A stretch of DNA of 45,276 nt from IMG/VR virus record IMGVR_UViG_3300006162_000002, positions 1-45,276 of that record; one strand, given 5' to 3'. Shown in pieces: positions 1 to 5,709 of this stretch. Positions within the stretch are counted from its first letter, which is position 1. Each line of letters begins with the position of its first letter. The notes under the pieces were generated by a model. The model was not told the DNA's origin, searched no databases, and saw only the letters and a list, made by a program, of their open reading frames with translations. The translations under genes and the position numbers were made by a program. The DNA comes from a virus.

Positions 1-110
1 CACCCTCGATACGGCCGCTCCGATCAAGACCTTGCTCAACGACCTCCTCGACAAGATAGCGCTAGTCGAAGACGACAAGGGTCACGAGCACGGATCCGAC
101 GGGAAATTCG
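1..110. repeat. Terminal direct repeat, left copy (matches 45167-45276)
   Basis: The first 110 bases are identical to the last 110 bases of the window. The repeat lies inside the portal-kinase gene, and the reading frame continues through it without a break. The sequence is therefore a circular or terminally redundant genome opened within this gene. It could be an assembly overlap of a circular map or a genuine short packaging repeat; the sequence alone does not decide. Confidence 0.95.
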
Positions 111-1141
111 TTTCGAAAGGCGAAGGCGGCGAGGCTCAACAAAAGTCAGAGTCCCCTAAACAGAAAGCTGAAAACTCTAAACAGACAGGCACGACCGAGA
201 CCCAAGCGGACTATAAACCCGATGGAGTCCACGTCCGGCCCGGTGGGTTCCTCGAGCGGAACAAAGTCGGGGAGCCAGTGTCGAAACCGATCGGTTCGCT
301 TCATGCCGACTTCGACCGGCTCCCTCACCTTGACCAGGAGCACTATGACCGTCTCAACTCGCACTATAAGGCGGCGATGAAGGTCGACACGGCGCTCGAG
401 GTCAAGACGGGACCAGAGCAGAAGGGAGAAAAGCTCGAGCGGGTCACGGACGCGGACACTCCGGAGATCATGCGGCTCCGAAAAGCTCAAGCCCAGTTCC
501 GCGAGGATTTCAAGAAAGCGACCGGCCTCGATGACACGAGCCATGTCGCGACACCAGAACGCGAGGCGCTCCGGAACTCGATCGCTCGAGACTTGTTCGG
601 GAAAGGGGCCGCCAAGCAAGAAAAGAAGGCCTACCTCATCTCCGGCCCTCCCGGATCCGGGAAGTCGTCCGCGATCAAGTCGCTCGGCCTCCTCGACCCC
701 GAGAAGTTCGGAGGCATGGAGATCGACTCAGACTACGCGAAGTCGCTCCTCCCTGAGTTCAACGCCGGACGCTCGGCCGACCTGGTCCATGAGGAGGCGG
801 CCGACATCGCGGAGAGAGTGCTCCAACACGCGATCTCCGGAGGCCATAACATCGTCCATCCGATCGTCGGGAAGTCGGTCGAAGGCCTCGAGCGGAACAT
901 CAAGAAGCTCAAGGAGGCGGGCTACCAAGTCGTCGTCCATAACATCGAGATGGAGACGGAGAGGTCAGTCGAGTCAGTCGCCGCGCGGTTCCACCGAAAT
1001 GGCCGGTTCGTCCCGCCGGAGTACGCTCAAAGCGTCGACCACAAACCCTCGCGAGCTCACTCGATGGTAGCCGAGGCGATGAAAGACTATCCCGGGGTCT
1101 CCTTCACCCAGCAACACGCGGACGAGCTCCGAAAGAAGTAG
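1..1141 (+). CDS. Portal protein fused to zeta-toxin-like kinase (C-terminal part)
   Basis: This is the continuation, across the circular junction, of the gene that starts at 43575. The joined protein is about 910 residues. After the portal domain comes a charged, Gly/Lys/Gln-rich linker containing the string GHEHGSDGKF. A P-loop NTPase domain of the zeta-toxin/polynucleotide-kinase type follows, with Walker A GPPGSGKSS near residue 745 of the fusion and a hydrophobic strand KKAYLIS just before it. Zeta toxins phosphorylate UDP-GlcNAc or related substrates; such domains are known in phage and plasmid polyvalent proteins that may enter the host with DNA. No antitoxin-like gene lies next to it. 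The fusion is seen directly; delivery with the virion is inference. Confidence 0.8.
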   Translation, partial: TLDTAAPIKTLLNDLLDKIALVEDDKGHEHGSDGKFVSKGEGGEAQQKSESPKQKAENSKQTGTTETQADYKPDGVHVRPGGFLERNKVGEPVSKPIGSLHADFDRLPHLDQEHYDRLNSHYKAAMKVDTALEVKTGPEQKGEKLERVTDADTPEIMRLRKAQAQFREDFKKATGLDDTSHVATPEREALRNSIARDLFGKGAAKQEKKAYLISGPPGSGKSSAIKSLGLLDPEKFGGMEIDSDYAKSLLPEFNAGRSADLVHEEAADIAERVLQHAISGGHNIVHPIVGKSVEGLERNIKKLKEAGYQVVVHNIEMETERSVESVAARFHRNGRFVPPEYAQSVDHKPSRAHSMVAEAMKDYPGVSFTQQHADELRKK

Positions 1142-1152
1142 GTCAACAAAAG

Positions 1153-1180
1153 CGAGGCCTCCCCTTTCGGAGAGGCCTCG
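1153..1180 (-). terminator. Terminator hairpin ending the lysozyme-side minus transcript
   Basis: A 9-bp stem CGAGGCCTC/GAGGCCTCG encloses a short loop. Read on the minus strand it is followed by CTTTTGTTG, a U-rich tail. It separates two convergent genes, the portal-kinase fusion (plus) and the 53-residue gene (minus). There is no T-tract in the plus direction. Confidence 0.75.
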
Positions 1181-1199
1181 AAGCTCAGAGGTTCAAGGC

Positions 1200-1361
1200 T
1201 TAGTCGGTATAGACGTCGTCCGGCTCGATGAGTCCGACGGGATCCGTCTTCGCTTTCTCAAACGACTCTTTCATGTCATCCGGGATCGGTGGATCCTTCG
1301 GGTCGAGCGGAGGAGTCTTGATGAACCGATCGACATCTTCATTTTTTGGTTTGTCGCTCAA
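1200..1361 (-). CDS. Small acidic protein, unknown function (53 aa)
   Basis: An ORF with a TTG start and a strong upstream GGAGG (spacing about 8) on the minus strand. The product begins MSDKPKNEDVDRF and is rich in Asp, Glu, Lys and Pro, with no membrane segment or cysteine. It lies just downstream of the GH25 lysozyme gene and just before the terminator, so it is probably the last gene of the lysozyme transcript. No family is recognised. The ribosome-binding site and tight placement are the main support. Confidence 0.6.
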   Translation of the reverse strand: MSDKPKNEDVDRFIKTPPLDPKDPPIPDDMKESFEKAKTDPVGLIEPDDVYTD

Positions 1362-1413
1362 TTATCTGTCCTCCGTTTATATTGTTCCATCGTTGGGAGA
1401 TAAATCAAGGCCC

Positions 1414-2091
1414 TTAGTTCCCGAGGAGTCCAGTTCCGGCGAGGAGGACGGTCATATCGCAGTCTCCCGCGAACCCGTCGACCTGTCCCTTTTCGGAGTA
1501 TTGCCATCCCCAAGTCTGAGCGAACCCTCGCATTTGAACCGGGGCGACGTCCTTGAACACGTCGACCGAGAACTCCCTCGAGTCGTTGAACGGGTAGCGG
1601 GCCGCGATGCAACGGACGTTAGAGAGCGTGACGTCGAGGTTCGGGTCATAAGCGTTCTCGTTCCACCAAAGAGCCGGGGAATAGACGACGACGCTCGCAT
1701 AGCCGTAATCGTTGAGGTTCTCGATCGCGGCCCGGATCCTCGAGGCTCGGCCTTCCGGAGTGCGTTGAAGCCACAAGTCGGATCCACCGAGGAGCGTCGG
1801 CTCGATGTCGAGCATGACCCCGAGATCCGGGTCGATGTTGACAGATTGGATGACGTTGTGGAAAGCGTCGACTTGAGCGGCCGCCGGGATCGAGGCCTCG
1901 GGCCTGAGCCAATGGTAACACCCGATCTTGACCCCTGCTTTCGTCATCGCATCCGCGTTTTGAAGGACGAAGGATCCCCAAGTGGTTGTCCCTTCGGAAG
2001 CTTTCAGATATGCGCCGGTGATCCCTGCTCCGGCGACTTTCTCCCAATCGGGGAAACCGTCTTGATGGTAGAGGTCGATGATCGTGTTCAT
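1414..2091 (-). CDS. GH25 muramidase (endolysin)
   Basis: A 225-residue glycosyl hydrolase family 25 lysozyme, which cleaves the beta-1,4 bond between MurNAc and GlcNAc. The start MNTIIDLYHQDGF places the first conserved Asp at position 6. LKASEGTTTWGS and GCYHWLRPEA follow, then the catalytic DxE as MLDIEPT (Asp95, Glu97). It ends at about the catalytic-domain length, so no cell-wall-binding domain is present. There is no signal peptide. An upstream in-frame extension exists, but homology begins at 2091; the ribosome-binding site there is weak. It probably acts as the phage endolysin, although it lies in a small-gene minus block away from the late operon, and no holin adjoins it. Confidence 0.85.
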   Translation of the reverse strand: MNTIIDLYHQDGFPDWEKVAGAGITGAYLKASEGTTTWGSFVLQNADAMTKAGVKIGCYHWLRPEASIPAAAQVDAFHNVIQSVNIDPDLGVMLDIEPTLLGGSDLWLQRTPEGRASRIRAAIENLNDYGYASVVVYSPALWWNENAYDPNLDVTLSNVRCIAARYPFNDSREFSVDVFKDVAPVQMRGFAQTWGWQYSEKGQVDGFAGDCDMTVLLAGTGLLGN

Positions 2092-2128
2092 CAACCGCGG
2101 TTGTACCCTTTGGGATAGAATCGGCTCC

Positions 2129-2434
2129 ATGGCCTCACTCATCAAAGAACCCGCGACGATCGCCGCCTTGAGCGCTAGCACGGTCGCGACGGCCGCCGGA
2201 GTGCATGTCGACGCGGTCAACGGTTACCGGGCCGGGATCCCGTCTTGGAGGCTCGAGGAGCATGGAGTGATCGCTAGCCTCGCCTCATACCTCGGGGTCG
2301 ACGCTCAGATCATCCGCGCGAAAGTCCATCAAGCCAAAATACAGGCGACCCAAAACCGGGGTCACGGTACTGGGTCGCCTTTGGGTTCGCTCGGAGGGTC
2401 GAGGATCCCGTTCCGTCAGGTTACACGGTCTTAG
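2129..2434 (+). CDS. Possible small DNA-binding protein (HTH-like), uncertain
   Basis: A plus-strand ORF of 101 codons starting MASLIKEPATIAAL, divergent from the lysozyme gene. Residues 10-65 have the spacing of a Cro/XRE-like helical regulator (A-x-x-A-A-G-V, EEHGVIASLASYLGVD). Against it: no clear ribosome-binding site, and its last 30 codons run through a hairpin that is a good minus-strand terminator and into the opposite gene. If it is not coding, 2092-2342 is a roughly 250-bp intergenic region carrying the 12-bp palindrome CAACCGCGGTTG at 2092-2103. Confidence 0.35.
   Translation: MASLIKEPATIAALSASTVATAAGVHVDAVNGYRAGIPSWRLEEHGVIASLASYLGVDAQIIRAKVHQAKIQATQNRGHGTGSPLGSLGGSRIPFRQVTRS
2343..2380 (-). 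terminator. Terminator after the small HTH gene
   Basis: A 10-bp perfect stem AGGCGACCCA/TGGGTCGCCT, with an inner ACCG/CGGT pairing. On the minus strand it is followed by GTATTTTGG. It ends the transcript that includes the HTH gene at 2421-2624 and separates it from the lysozyme gene. Confidence 0.6.
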
Positions 2435-2624
2435 GTTTTCTCCCTCGTTTGTGCTCAGGGAGGACGACGACCGGGCTAGGGATGGCCCATCCTCCGGGGA
2501 GTTTGGTCGCTCCCTGGATCCGGTTGATGTCGCATAGTCGGCGAATTCTCCTCGCGCTCACGGGCCTACCGTTCTCGGTGAGCTCCTCGGCCGCGGCGAT
2601 CGGGTCGATGATCTTGGTGCTCAT
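2421..2624 (-). CDS. Small helix-turn-helix protein (67 aa)
   Basis: A basic 67-residue protein starting MSTKIIDPIAAAEEL. The ATG is 6 bases after a consensus AAGGAG. The order NGRPVSARRIRRLCDINRI followed by a Pro/Gly-rich wing and GGWAIP resembles excisionase/MerR-like winged HTH proteins (Xis, HTH_17), and it ends in the basic tail HKRGRKPKTV. It may regulate this block or act as a recombination factor, but no integrase is present, so a regulatory role is more likely. A degenerate copy of the block's promoter lies directly upstream. Confidence 0.7.
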   Translation of the reverse strand: MSTKIIDPIAAAEELTENGRPVSARRIRRLCDINRIQGATKLPGGWAIPSPVVVLPEHKRGRKPKTV

Positions 2625-2630
2625 GGTTCG

Positions 2631-2660
2631 CTCCTTTATACCATACTTGGCACGGTTTAG
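2631..2660 (-). promoter_or_regulatory. Degenerate copy of the block promoter
   Basis: On the minus strand CCAAGTATGGTATAAAGGAG resembles the downstream half of the repeated promoter of this block (CCGAGTGTGGTATATTATA). The -10-like TATAAA runs directly into the AAGGAG of the HTH gene. The -35 part is not recognisable. Confidence 0.4.
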
Positions 2661-3126
2661 GCGGCCTCAAACTTCGCTTTCGCGGTCAAGTCCTGAGATT
2701 GGTGCATCGCGTAGGAGTAGTAGCCTTTCCCGATGATCACGTGGTCGATGATCTCGATCCCCATCATGTGAGCGGAGGCGGCCAACCGGCGGGTCAAGAT
2801 CGTGTCGTCAGCGCTCGGGATCGTCGTCCCGCTCGGATGGTTGTGAGCGACGATCATGCGAGCGATCCCTTTCGCGACGGCCTCCTCAAGACCTGAGCGG
2901 GGTTCACGATGCAGGAGTCGACGTCTCCGCGGTGGACTAACTCCTGATAGACGACCTCGAGTTGAGTGTTCAGCCCGATCGCGACGAAGTTCTCGACGGG
3001 CTCATGGCTCATCCAATCCAAGTAAGATCGGACGGCATCGCCGGAGTTCAGGGACGGGGCCTTCTCGCGAACCATAGCGGGAGGATCCGTGGGGCGATAG
3101 TTGACGGGAGCAGTCTTCTTTCTCAT
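2657..3126 (-). pseudogene. RadC/JAB-domain protein, frameshifted
   Basis: The start MRKKTAPVNYRP follows AAGGAG at 4-bp spacing. The first frame (3126 to about 2890) carries the RadC-like strand order ending DSCIVNPAQV. The second frame carries IVAHNHPSG followed by PSADD, the JAMM metalloprotease signature HxH-x7-S-x2-D. The two halves join perfectly if one base is added in GTCTTGAGG near 2888-2894, where the expected reading is VLEEAVAKGIARM. No slippery heptamer is present, so this is a deletion (mutation or sequencing error) rather than programmed frameshifting. RadC-like JAB proteins are common in phages and mobile elements; their function is not settled. Confidence 0.75.
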
Positions 3127-3144
3127 CTTTCTCCTTACGACTAT

Positions 3145-3171
3145 AATATACCACACTCGGTACACAAAAAG
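3145..3171 (-). promoter_or_regulatory. Repeated block promoter, copy 1
   Basis: The minus strand reads CCGAGTGTGGTATATTATAG, identical to the other copies over the spacer and -10 (TATATT). The -35 region is diverged to a T-run because it is the U-tail of the hairpin at 3172-3201. It drives the RadC/JAB gene. Confidence 0.7.
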
Positions 3172-3201
3172 AATAGGCCCGGATCTCGATCCGGGCCTAT
3201 T
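3172..3201 (-). terminator. Terminator abutting promoter copy 1
   Basis: A perfect 14-bp inverted repeat AATAGGCCCGGATC/GATCCGGGCCTATT. On the minus strand it is followed by CTTTTTGTG. It terminates the 4065-3217 operon and is directly continuous with the next promoter. Confidence 0.85.
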
Positions 3202-3216
3202 GGGTGAGTCAGCTAC

Positions 3217-3435
3217 TTACCGGCGGTTTGTTTGTCGTCCGGAGTATCCGGGAGCGGAGACCCATGTCCCGGCGGCCTTCCGGTCGTCTTCCGTTCGCAG
3301 GTACACGGCCCAAGCGAGGACGTCCCGTTTCCGCGCGTCGGGTTCGTCCATCAACATCGATCCGAGGGTCTTAGCGTCGTGGCTTTCGGCTAACTTGGCG
3401 GCCGTCGAGCGTTCTCGAGCGTTGAGGTTAGTCAC
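3217..3435 (-). CDS. Unknown small protein (72 aa)
   Basis: A GTG start overlaps the end of the upstream gene by 8 bases and has an AGGG about 6 bases before it, so it is probably translationally coupled. The product MTNLNARERSTAAKLAESHD is charged and helical, with TEDDRKAAGTWVSAPGYSG near the C-terminus. It is the last gene of a three-gene operon that ends at the hairpin at 3172-3201. No family is recognised. Confidence 0.65.
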   Translation of the reverse strand: MTNLNARERSTAAKLAESHDAKTLGSMLMDEPDARKRDVLAWAVYLRTEDDRKAAGTWVSAPGYSGRQTNRR

Positions 3436-3793
3436 CGTCGTACCCTTGATCGATGAGATCTCTAGCGAACTTGACCGCGCTATCGCGATCTTGGTACCAA
3501 AAGGTGCTTACGGCTCCGTCCAAGTCGATTGCGATCACTTCATACCCTCCTTCGGGTCGACGTGACGGACACCAAGTACACCAGCGCTTAGGCGGGTCGG
3601 CGACGACTTCGAATCCCGCAACGGTCAGATCTCGAACGTACCTGACGTGGCCATAATACGGCCAACCGACCATTGGGTTCCCGTCGCGATCGGTCGTCAA
3701 CGTCAAGCGCAACGTTTTCGCGACGGCCTCGGCCTGATCTCCGCTGACTTCAAAGAAGTCGCCTTTTCTGATTGGTTGGATGGTGGTTTTCAC
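3428..3793 (-). CDS. Unknown protein (121 aa) with CxxC
   Basis: The GTG start lies 4 bases after AGGAGG and overlaps the upstream stop (GTGA). The product begins MKTTIQPIRKGDFFEVSGDQ. It contains the pair WCTWCPSRRPEGG near residue 75 and a segment AIDLDGAVSTFWYQDRDSAV resembling a small alpha/beta domain. There is no membrane segment. It is the middle gene of the 4065-3217 operon. No function can be assigned. Confidence 0.7.
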   Translation of the reverse strand: MKTTIQPIRKGDFFEVSGDQAEAVAKTLRLTLTTDRDGNPMVGWPYYGHVRYVRDLTVAGFEVVADPPKRWCTWCPSRRPEGGYEVIAIDLDGAVSTFWYQDRDSAVKFARDLIDQGYDGD

Positions 3794-4065
3794 TTTGCCT
3801 CCTGAGCGGTCAATCTGGTCAAGGGAGTCCCGCTTGGAGCGGTTCCGGGTTTGTCGCTGACGGAGCTCACGCAGACCATACCGATGAACTTGCCTCCCAA
3901 GGTTTCAACGTAACATTGGCCCATCGTGCCATTTTTGGGACATCCGTAGGGTTGAACGATCCGGACGACGGTCTCAGCCTCGAGACCCTTGGGGCCGTGG
4001 ATCAAGTCCATCAAACCCAACGGTCGGTAAACCCTGACGCTTCCGGTTCTCGGTGCTTTTCTCAT
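3790..4065 (-). CDS. Unknown small protein (91 aa)
   Basis: First gene of the operon under promoter copy 2. Start MRKAPRTGSVRVYRP; a GGAAGG lies upstream and a GTG two codons earlier is possible. The core LMDLIHGPKGLEAETVVRIVQP resembles the start of the 65-residue product at 4525-4722 (LMELLGWEKGN then KGLKAHAVVKI), suggesting the two are diverged paralogues within the same block. Two cysteines are present (YGCPKNG and MGQCYV). Function unknown. Confidence 0.7.
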   Translation of the reverse strand: MRKAPRTGSVRVYRPLGLMDLIHGPKGLEAETVVRIVQPYGCPKNGTMGQCYVETLGGKFIGMVCVSSVSDKPGTAPSGTPLTRLTAQEAK

Positions 4066-4096
4066 TTTCACTTTCCTTCCCTCTCGGGACATATAT

Positions 4097-4125
4097 AATG
4101 TACCACACTCGGTATAGAAAAGCAA
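4097..4125 (-). promoter_or_regulatory. Repeated block promoter, copy 2
   Basis: On the minus strand: -35 TTGCTT (4125-4120), 17-bp spacer, -10 TACATT (4102-4097). The spacer reads TTCTATACCGAGTGTGG, one base different from the other copies. The -35 overlaps the terminator tail at 4124-4154. Confidence 0.75.
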
Positions 4126-4154
4126 GAGGCCCGGGAAACTTTCCCGGGCCTCTT
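4124..4154 (-). terminator. Terminator abutting promoter copy 2
   Basis: A perfect 15-bp inverted repeat AAGAGGCCCGGGAAA/TTTCCCGGGCCTCTT with a single central base. On the minus strand it is followed by GCTTTTC. It ends the single-gene unit 4168-4434. Confidence 0.85.
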
Positions 4155-4167
4155 GGAATCGAATTGG

Positions 4168-4434
4168 TCAATCTGGGTCGGCTACTAGTCCCCGTCCTTG
4201 GTAGGTTAATTGTTGGTTGTATCCGGGATGGATATAGACCACTTGGGGATCGTGGTCGCCATAGTCCATGTCCATCACGAATTGAGAGACGAAGACATGA
4301 CCGTAGATCGCCGTGTACTCGACGCCGTGTCGTGGGTCGACCGTCCGAACAACGGCGGTCGGGGCTCCGTCGCTCGCCATTTTGTTTTCGATCGCTTCGG
4401 CGAGGGTTTTGTAGGTTTTCCGGTTTCGGATCAT
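4168..4434 (-). CDS. Unknown small protein (88 aa)
   Basis: Start MIRNRKTYKTLAEAIENKM, 10 bases after AAGGAG. It forms its own transcription unit between promoter copy 3 and the terminator at 4124-4154. The middle, PTAVVRTVDPRHGVEY, echoes the VVRIVQP segment of the 3790-4065 product, so common ancestry is possible. Acidic aromatic C-terminal half (MDMDYGDHDPQVVYIHPGY). No family recognised. Confidence 0.7.
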   Translation of the reverse strand: MIRNRKTYKTLAEAIENKMASDGAPTAVVRTVDPRHGVEYTAIYGHVFVSQFVMDMDYGDHDPQVVYIHPGYNQQLTYQGRGLVADPD

Positions 4435-4458
4435 CGTCTTGGTTCTCCTTACGTGCTT

Positions 4459-4487
4459 AATATACCACACTCGGAATAGAAAAGCAA
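4459..4487 (-). promoter_or_regulatory. Repeated block promoter, copy 3
   Basis: On the minus strand: -35 TTGCTT (4487-4482), 17-bp spacer TTCTATTCCGAGTGTGG, -10 TATATT (4464-4459). It drives the 4168-4434 gene. The -35 is part of the 3' arm of the hairpin at 4481-4517. Confidence 0.8.
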
Positions 4488-4517
4488 GGAGCAATAAAAA
4501 AGATTGCTCCTTGCTTT
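4481..4517 (-). terminator. Terminator whose 3' arm contains a -35 box
   Basis: A perfect 15-bp inverted repeat AAAGCAAGGAGCAAT/ATTGCTCCTTGCTTT with a 7-base loop. It ends the operon 5185-4525. Its minus-strand 3' arm includes TTGCTT, the -35 of promoter copy 3. Its stem differs in sequence from the neighbouring hairpins while the fusion to the promoter is the same. Confidence 0.85.
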
Positions 4518-4524
4518 CATGGTT

Positions 4525-4722
4525 TCAGCGTTCCCCAAGTACGTCGAGGCACTTGAGACACTTGGGCCAAGTCGGTTTGTATGTCAAATTGTCGTCACTG
4601 AGCACGACGAGCGCTTTCGGGTCGCGACACGCGGTTCTCCGCTTTCCGTTGATCTTGACGACGGCATGAGCCTTGAGGCCCTTGACCGAAGGGTTACCCT
4701 TTTCCCAACCGAGGAGCTCCAT
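4525..4722 (-). CDS. Unknown small protein (65 aa) with CxxC
   Basis: The ATG overlaps the upstream stop (TGATG), with GGGAGG just before it. The product MELLGWEKGNPSVKGL ends WPKCLKCLDVLGER, a CxxC pair that, with an earlier Cys (TACRDP), could bind zinc. It resembles the 3790-4065 product at its start. Third gene of the operon from promoter copy 4, ending at the hairpin at 4481-4517. Confidence 0.65.
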   Translation of the reverse strand: MELLGWEKGNPSVKGLKAHAVVKINGKRRTACRDPKALVVLSDDNLTYKPTWPKCLKCLDVLGER

Positions 4723-4964
4723 CAAACCCTCCCGTAGATCCGGTAAACCGATTGGTAGCGGGACACGAGACACGTCTTTTTCTCGACCACGTCGACCGAT
4801 TCGATGCACGTGACCTTGTCGCGGCCGAGTACTCGGTTGAGTGCCATGACCCAACGGCTAGCGGAGTCCCTCGAGACGCACGTGACGACGACTTGATGAC
4901 CGTAACACTCGATGCGCTTCTTGGGGATCGGGAGTTTCTTGAGCAGGGTTTCGAACTTTTCCAT
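4722..4964 (-). CDS. Unknown small protein (80 aa)
   Basis: Start MEKFETLLKKLPIPKKRIEC with AAGG about 6 bases upstream. Basic alternating segments such as GHQVVVTCVSRDSASRWV and KVTCIESVDVVEKKTCLVSR suggest a small alpha/beta fold with three or four cysteines. Middle gene of the three-gene operon and coupled by 1-base overlap to the next gene. No family recognised. Confidence 0.65.
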   Translation of the reverse strand: MEKFETLLKKLPIPKKRIECYGHQVVVTCVSRDSASRWVMALNRVLGRDKVTCIESVDVVEKKTCLVSRYQSVYRIYGRV

Positions 4965-4984
4965 AGCTTTTCCTTGGTGGTCGG

Positions 4985-5185
4985 TCAAACCATCTCTCCG
5001 TCTGGGATGAAGGTTTGAGGGAAAGGTCGGATCAGTCCCCTCTCGAGATCTGATCGGCTGATCATGTGCCAACCGTCGCTCCACTTCACACAATAGCCCG
5101 TCTCGGTGCCCTCGTGATAATGCAGGTTGTTCCTATCGAAAACGACCCTGAGAAGTTGGATCTCTTGGACTCGGCTCATCTTCAC
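4985..5185 (-). CDS. Unknown small protein (66 aa)
   Basis: The GTG start at 5185 is 8 bases from AAGGAG and is preferred; an ATG two codons later (5179) gives 14-base spacing. The product reads MKMSRVQEIQLLRVVFDRNN and then YCVKWSDGWHMISRSDLERG, a compact beta/alpha sequence with several aromatics. First gene after promoter copy 4. Function unknown. Confidence 0.65.
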   Translation of the reverse strand: MKMSRVQEIQLLRVVFDRNNLHYHEGTETGYCVKWSDGWHMISRSDLERGLIRPFPQTFIPDGEMV

Positions 5186-5217
5186 TTTGCTTTCTCCTTC
5201 CCTCTCGGGACAACTAT

Positions 5218-5246
5218 AATATACCACACTCGGAATAGAAAAGCAA
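5218..5246 (-). promoter_or_regulatory. Repeated block promoter, copy 4
   Basis: On the minus strand: -35 TTGCTT (5246-5241), 17-bp spacer TTCTATTCCGAGTGTGG, -10 TATATT (5223-5218). Drives the operon 5185-4525. The -35 and part of the spacer lie inside the long palindrome 5226-5294. Confidence 0.8.
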
Positions 5247-5294
5247 TAGGCCCGGGAAACTTTCCCGGGCCTATTGCTTTTCTATTCCGAGTGT
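5226..5294 (-). terminator. 69-bp perfect palindrome: terminator merged with promoter sequence
   Basis: Two 34-bp arms (5226-5259 and 5261-5294) are exact reverse complements around one central base. The inner part is the terminator stem also seen at 4124-4154 with one pair changed. The outer part is the promoter -35 and spacer, duplicated in inverted orientation without a -10. The outer end touches the stop codon of the 5294-5599 gene. Confidence 0.85.
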
Positions 5295-5599
5295 TAGGCG
5301 AACATGCCTATTCCTTCCAACTCGTAATCGCAGACCTCCTCGTATCCGCAATCAGCAGAACAGCCAATCACGTACCCGTAGGGGCCGTCTTCCAAGACTC
5401 TCATGGGAGTCGCGTCACCGTAATTCTCGGCGCAATCGGGGCAATAGCCCGCGTCGGCGATCTGGTCATAGAGCTCGGCGGAGATGTCATAGACCCTGTT
5501 CCCGGCCTTGGTTTCGATCCTAGGGGATCGCCGAACCTGATAGAGCAGACCTCCGCGACCCTTCATGATCTCAGTTTTCAGGTTCATTTTGCGTCTCAT
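5294..5599 (-). CDS. Putative zinc-binding small protein (101 aa)
   Basis: Start MRRKMNLKTEIMKGRGG, 9 bases after AAGGAG. The C-terminal half has paired cysteines CPDC near residue 54 and CSADC near residue 82, a four-cysteine zinc-ribbon arrangement, followed by the acidic end YEEVCDYELEGIGMFA. It forms a single-gene unit between promoter copy 5 and the 69-bp palindrome and is the first gene of the leftward block. Function unknown. Confidence 0.7.
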   Translation of the reverse strand: MRRKMNLKTEIMKGRGGLLYQVRRSPRIETKAGNRVYDISAELYDQIADAGYCPDCAENYGDATPMRVLEDGPYGYVIGCSADCGYEEVCDYELEGIGMFA

Positions 5600-5632
5600 T
5601 TTTTCTTTCTCCTTCCCTCTCGGGACAATTAT

Positions 5633-5661
5633 AATATACCACACTCGGAATAGAAAAGCAA
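5633..5661 (-). promoter_or_regulatory. Repeated block promoter, copy 5 (first of the block)
   Basis: On the minus strand: -35 TTGCTT (5661-5656), 17-bp spacer TTCTATTCCGAGTGTGG, -10 TATATT (5638-5633). Unlike copies 1-4 it has no terminator hairpin upstream, fitting the start of the leftward block. The 5662-5709 stretch lies between it and the rightward gene at 5710 and shows no strong plus-strand promoter. Confidence 0.75.
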
Positions 5662-5709
5662 GGTCAAGAAAAAAATGCGCTGAATTTTCTGAGGGTACGA
5701 TTCTCATCG

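Noticed and set aside
1228-2118. Long open frame on the plus strand opposite the lysozyme
   Set aside because: It is antisense to a protein with clear GH25 catalytic motifs, has no ribosome-binding site and its translation is low-complexity Arg/Asp/Val typical of shadow frames in this genome.
2421-2624. Excisionase implying an integrative temperate phage
   Set aside because: The protein has an Xis/MerR-like look, but no tyrosine or serine recombinase was found anywhere in the window, so integration is not supported.
2881-2900. Programmed frameshift in the RadC/JAB gene
   Set aside because: The shift site GTCTTGAGG has no slippery X XXY YYZ heptamer, and RadC proteins do not normally use frameshifting.
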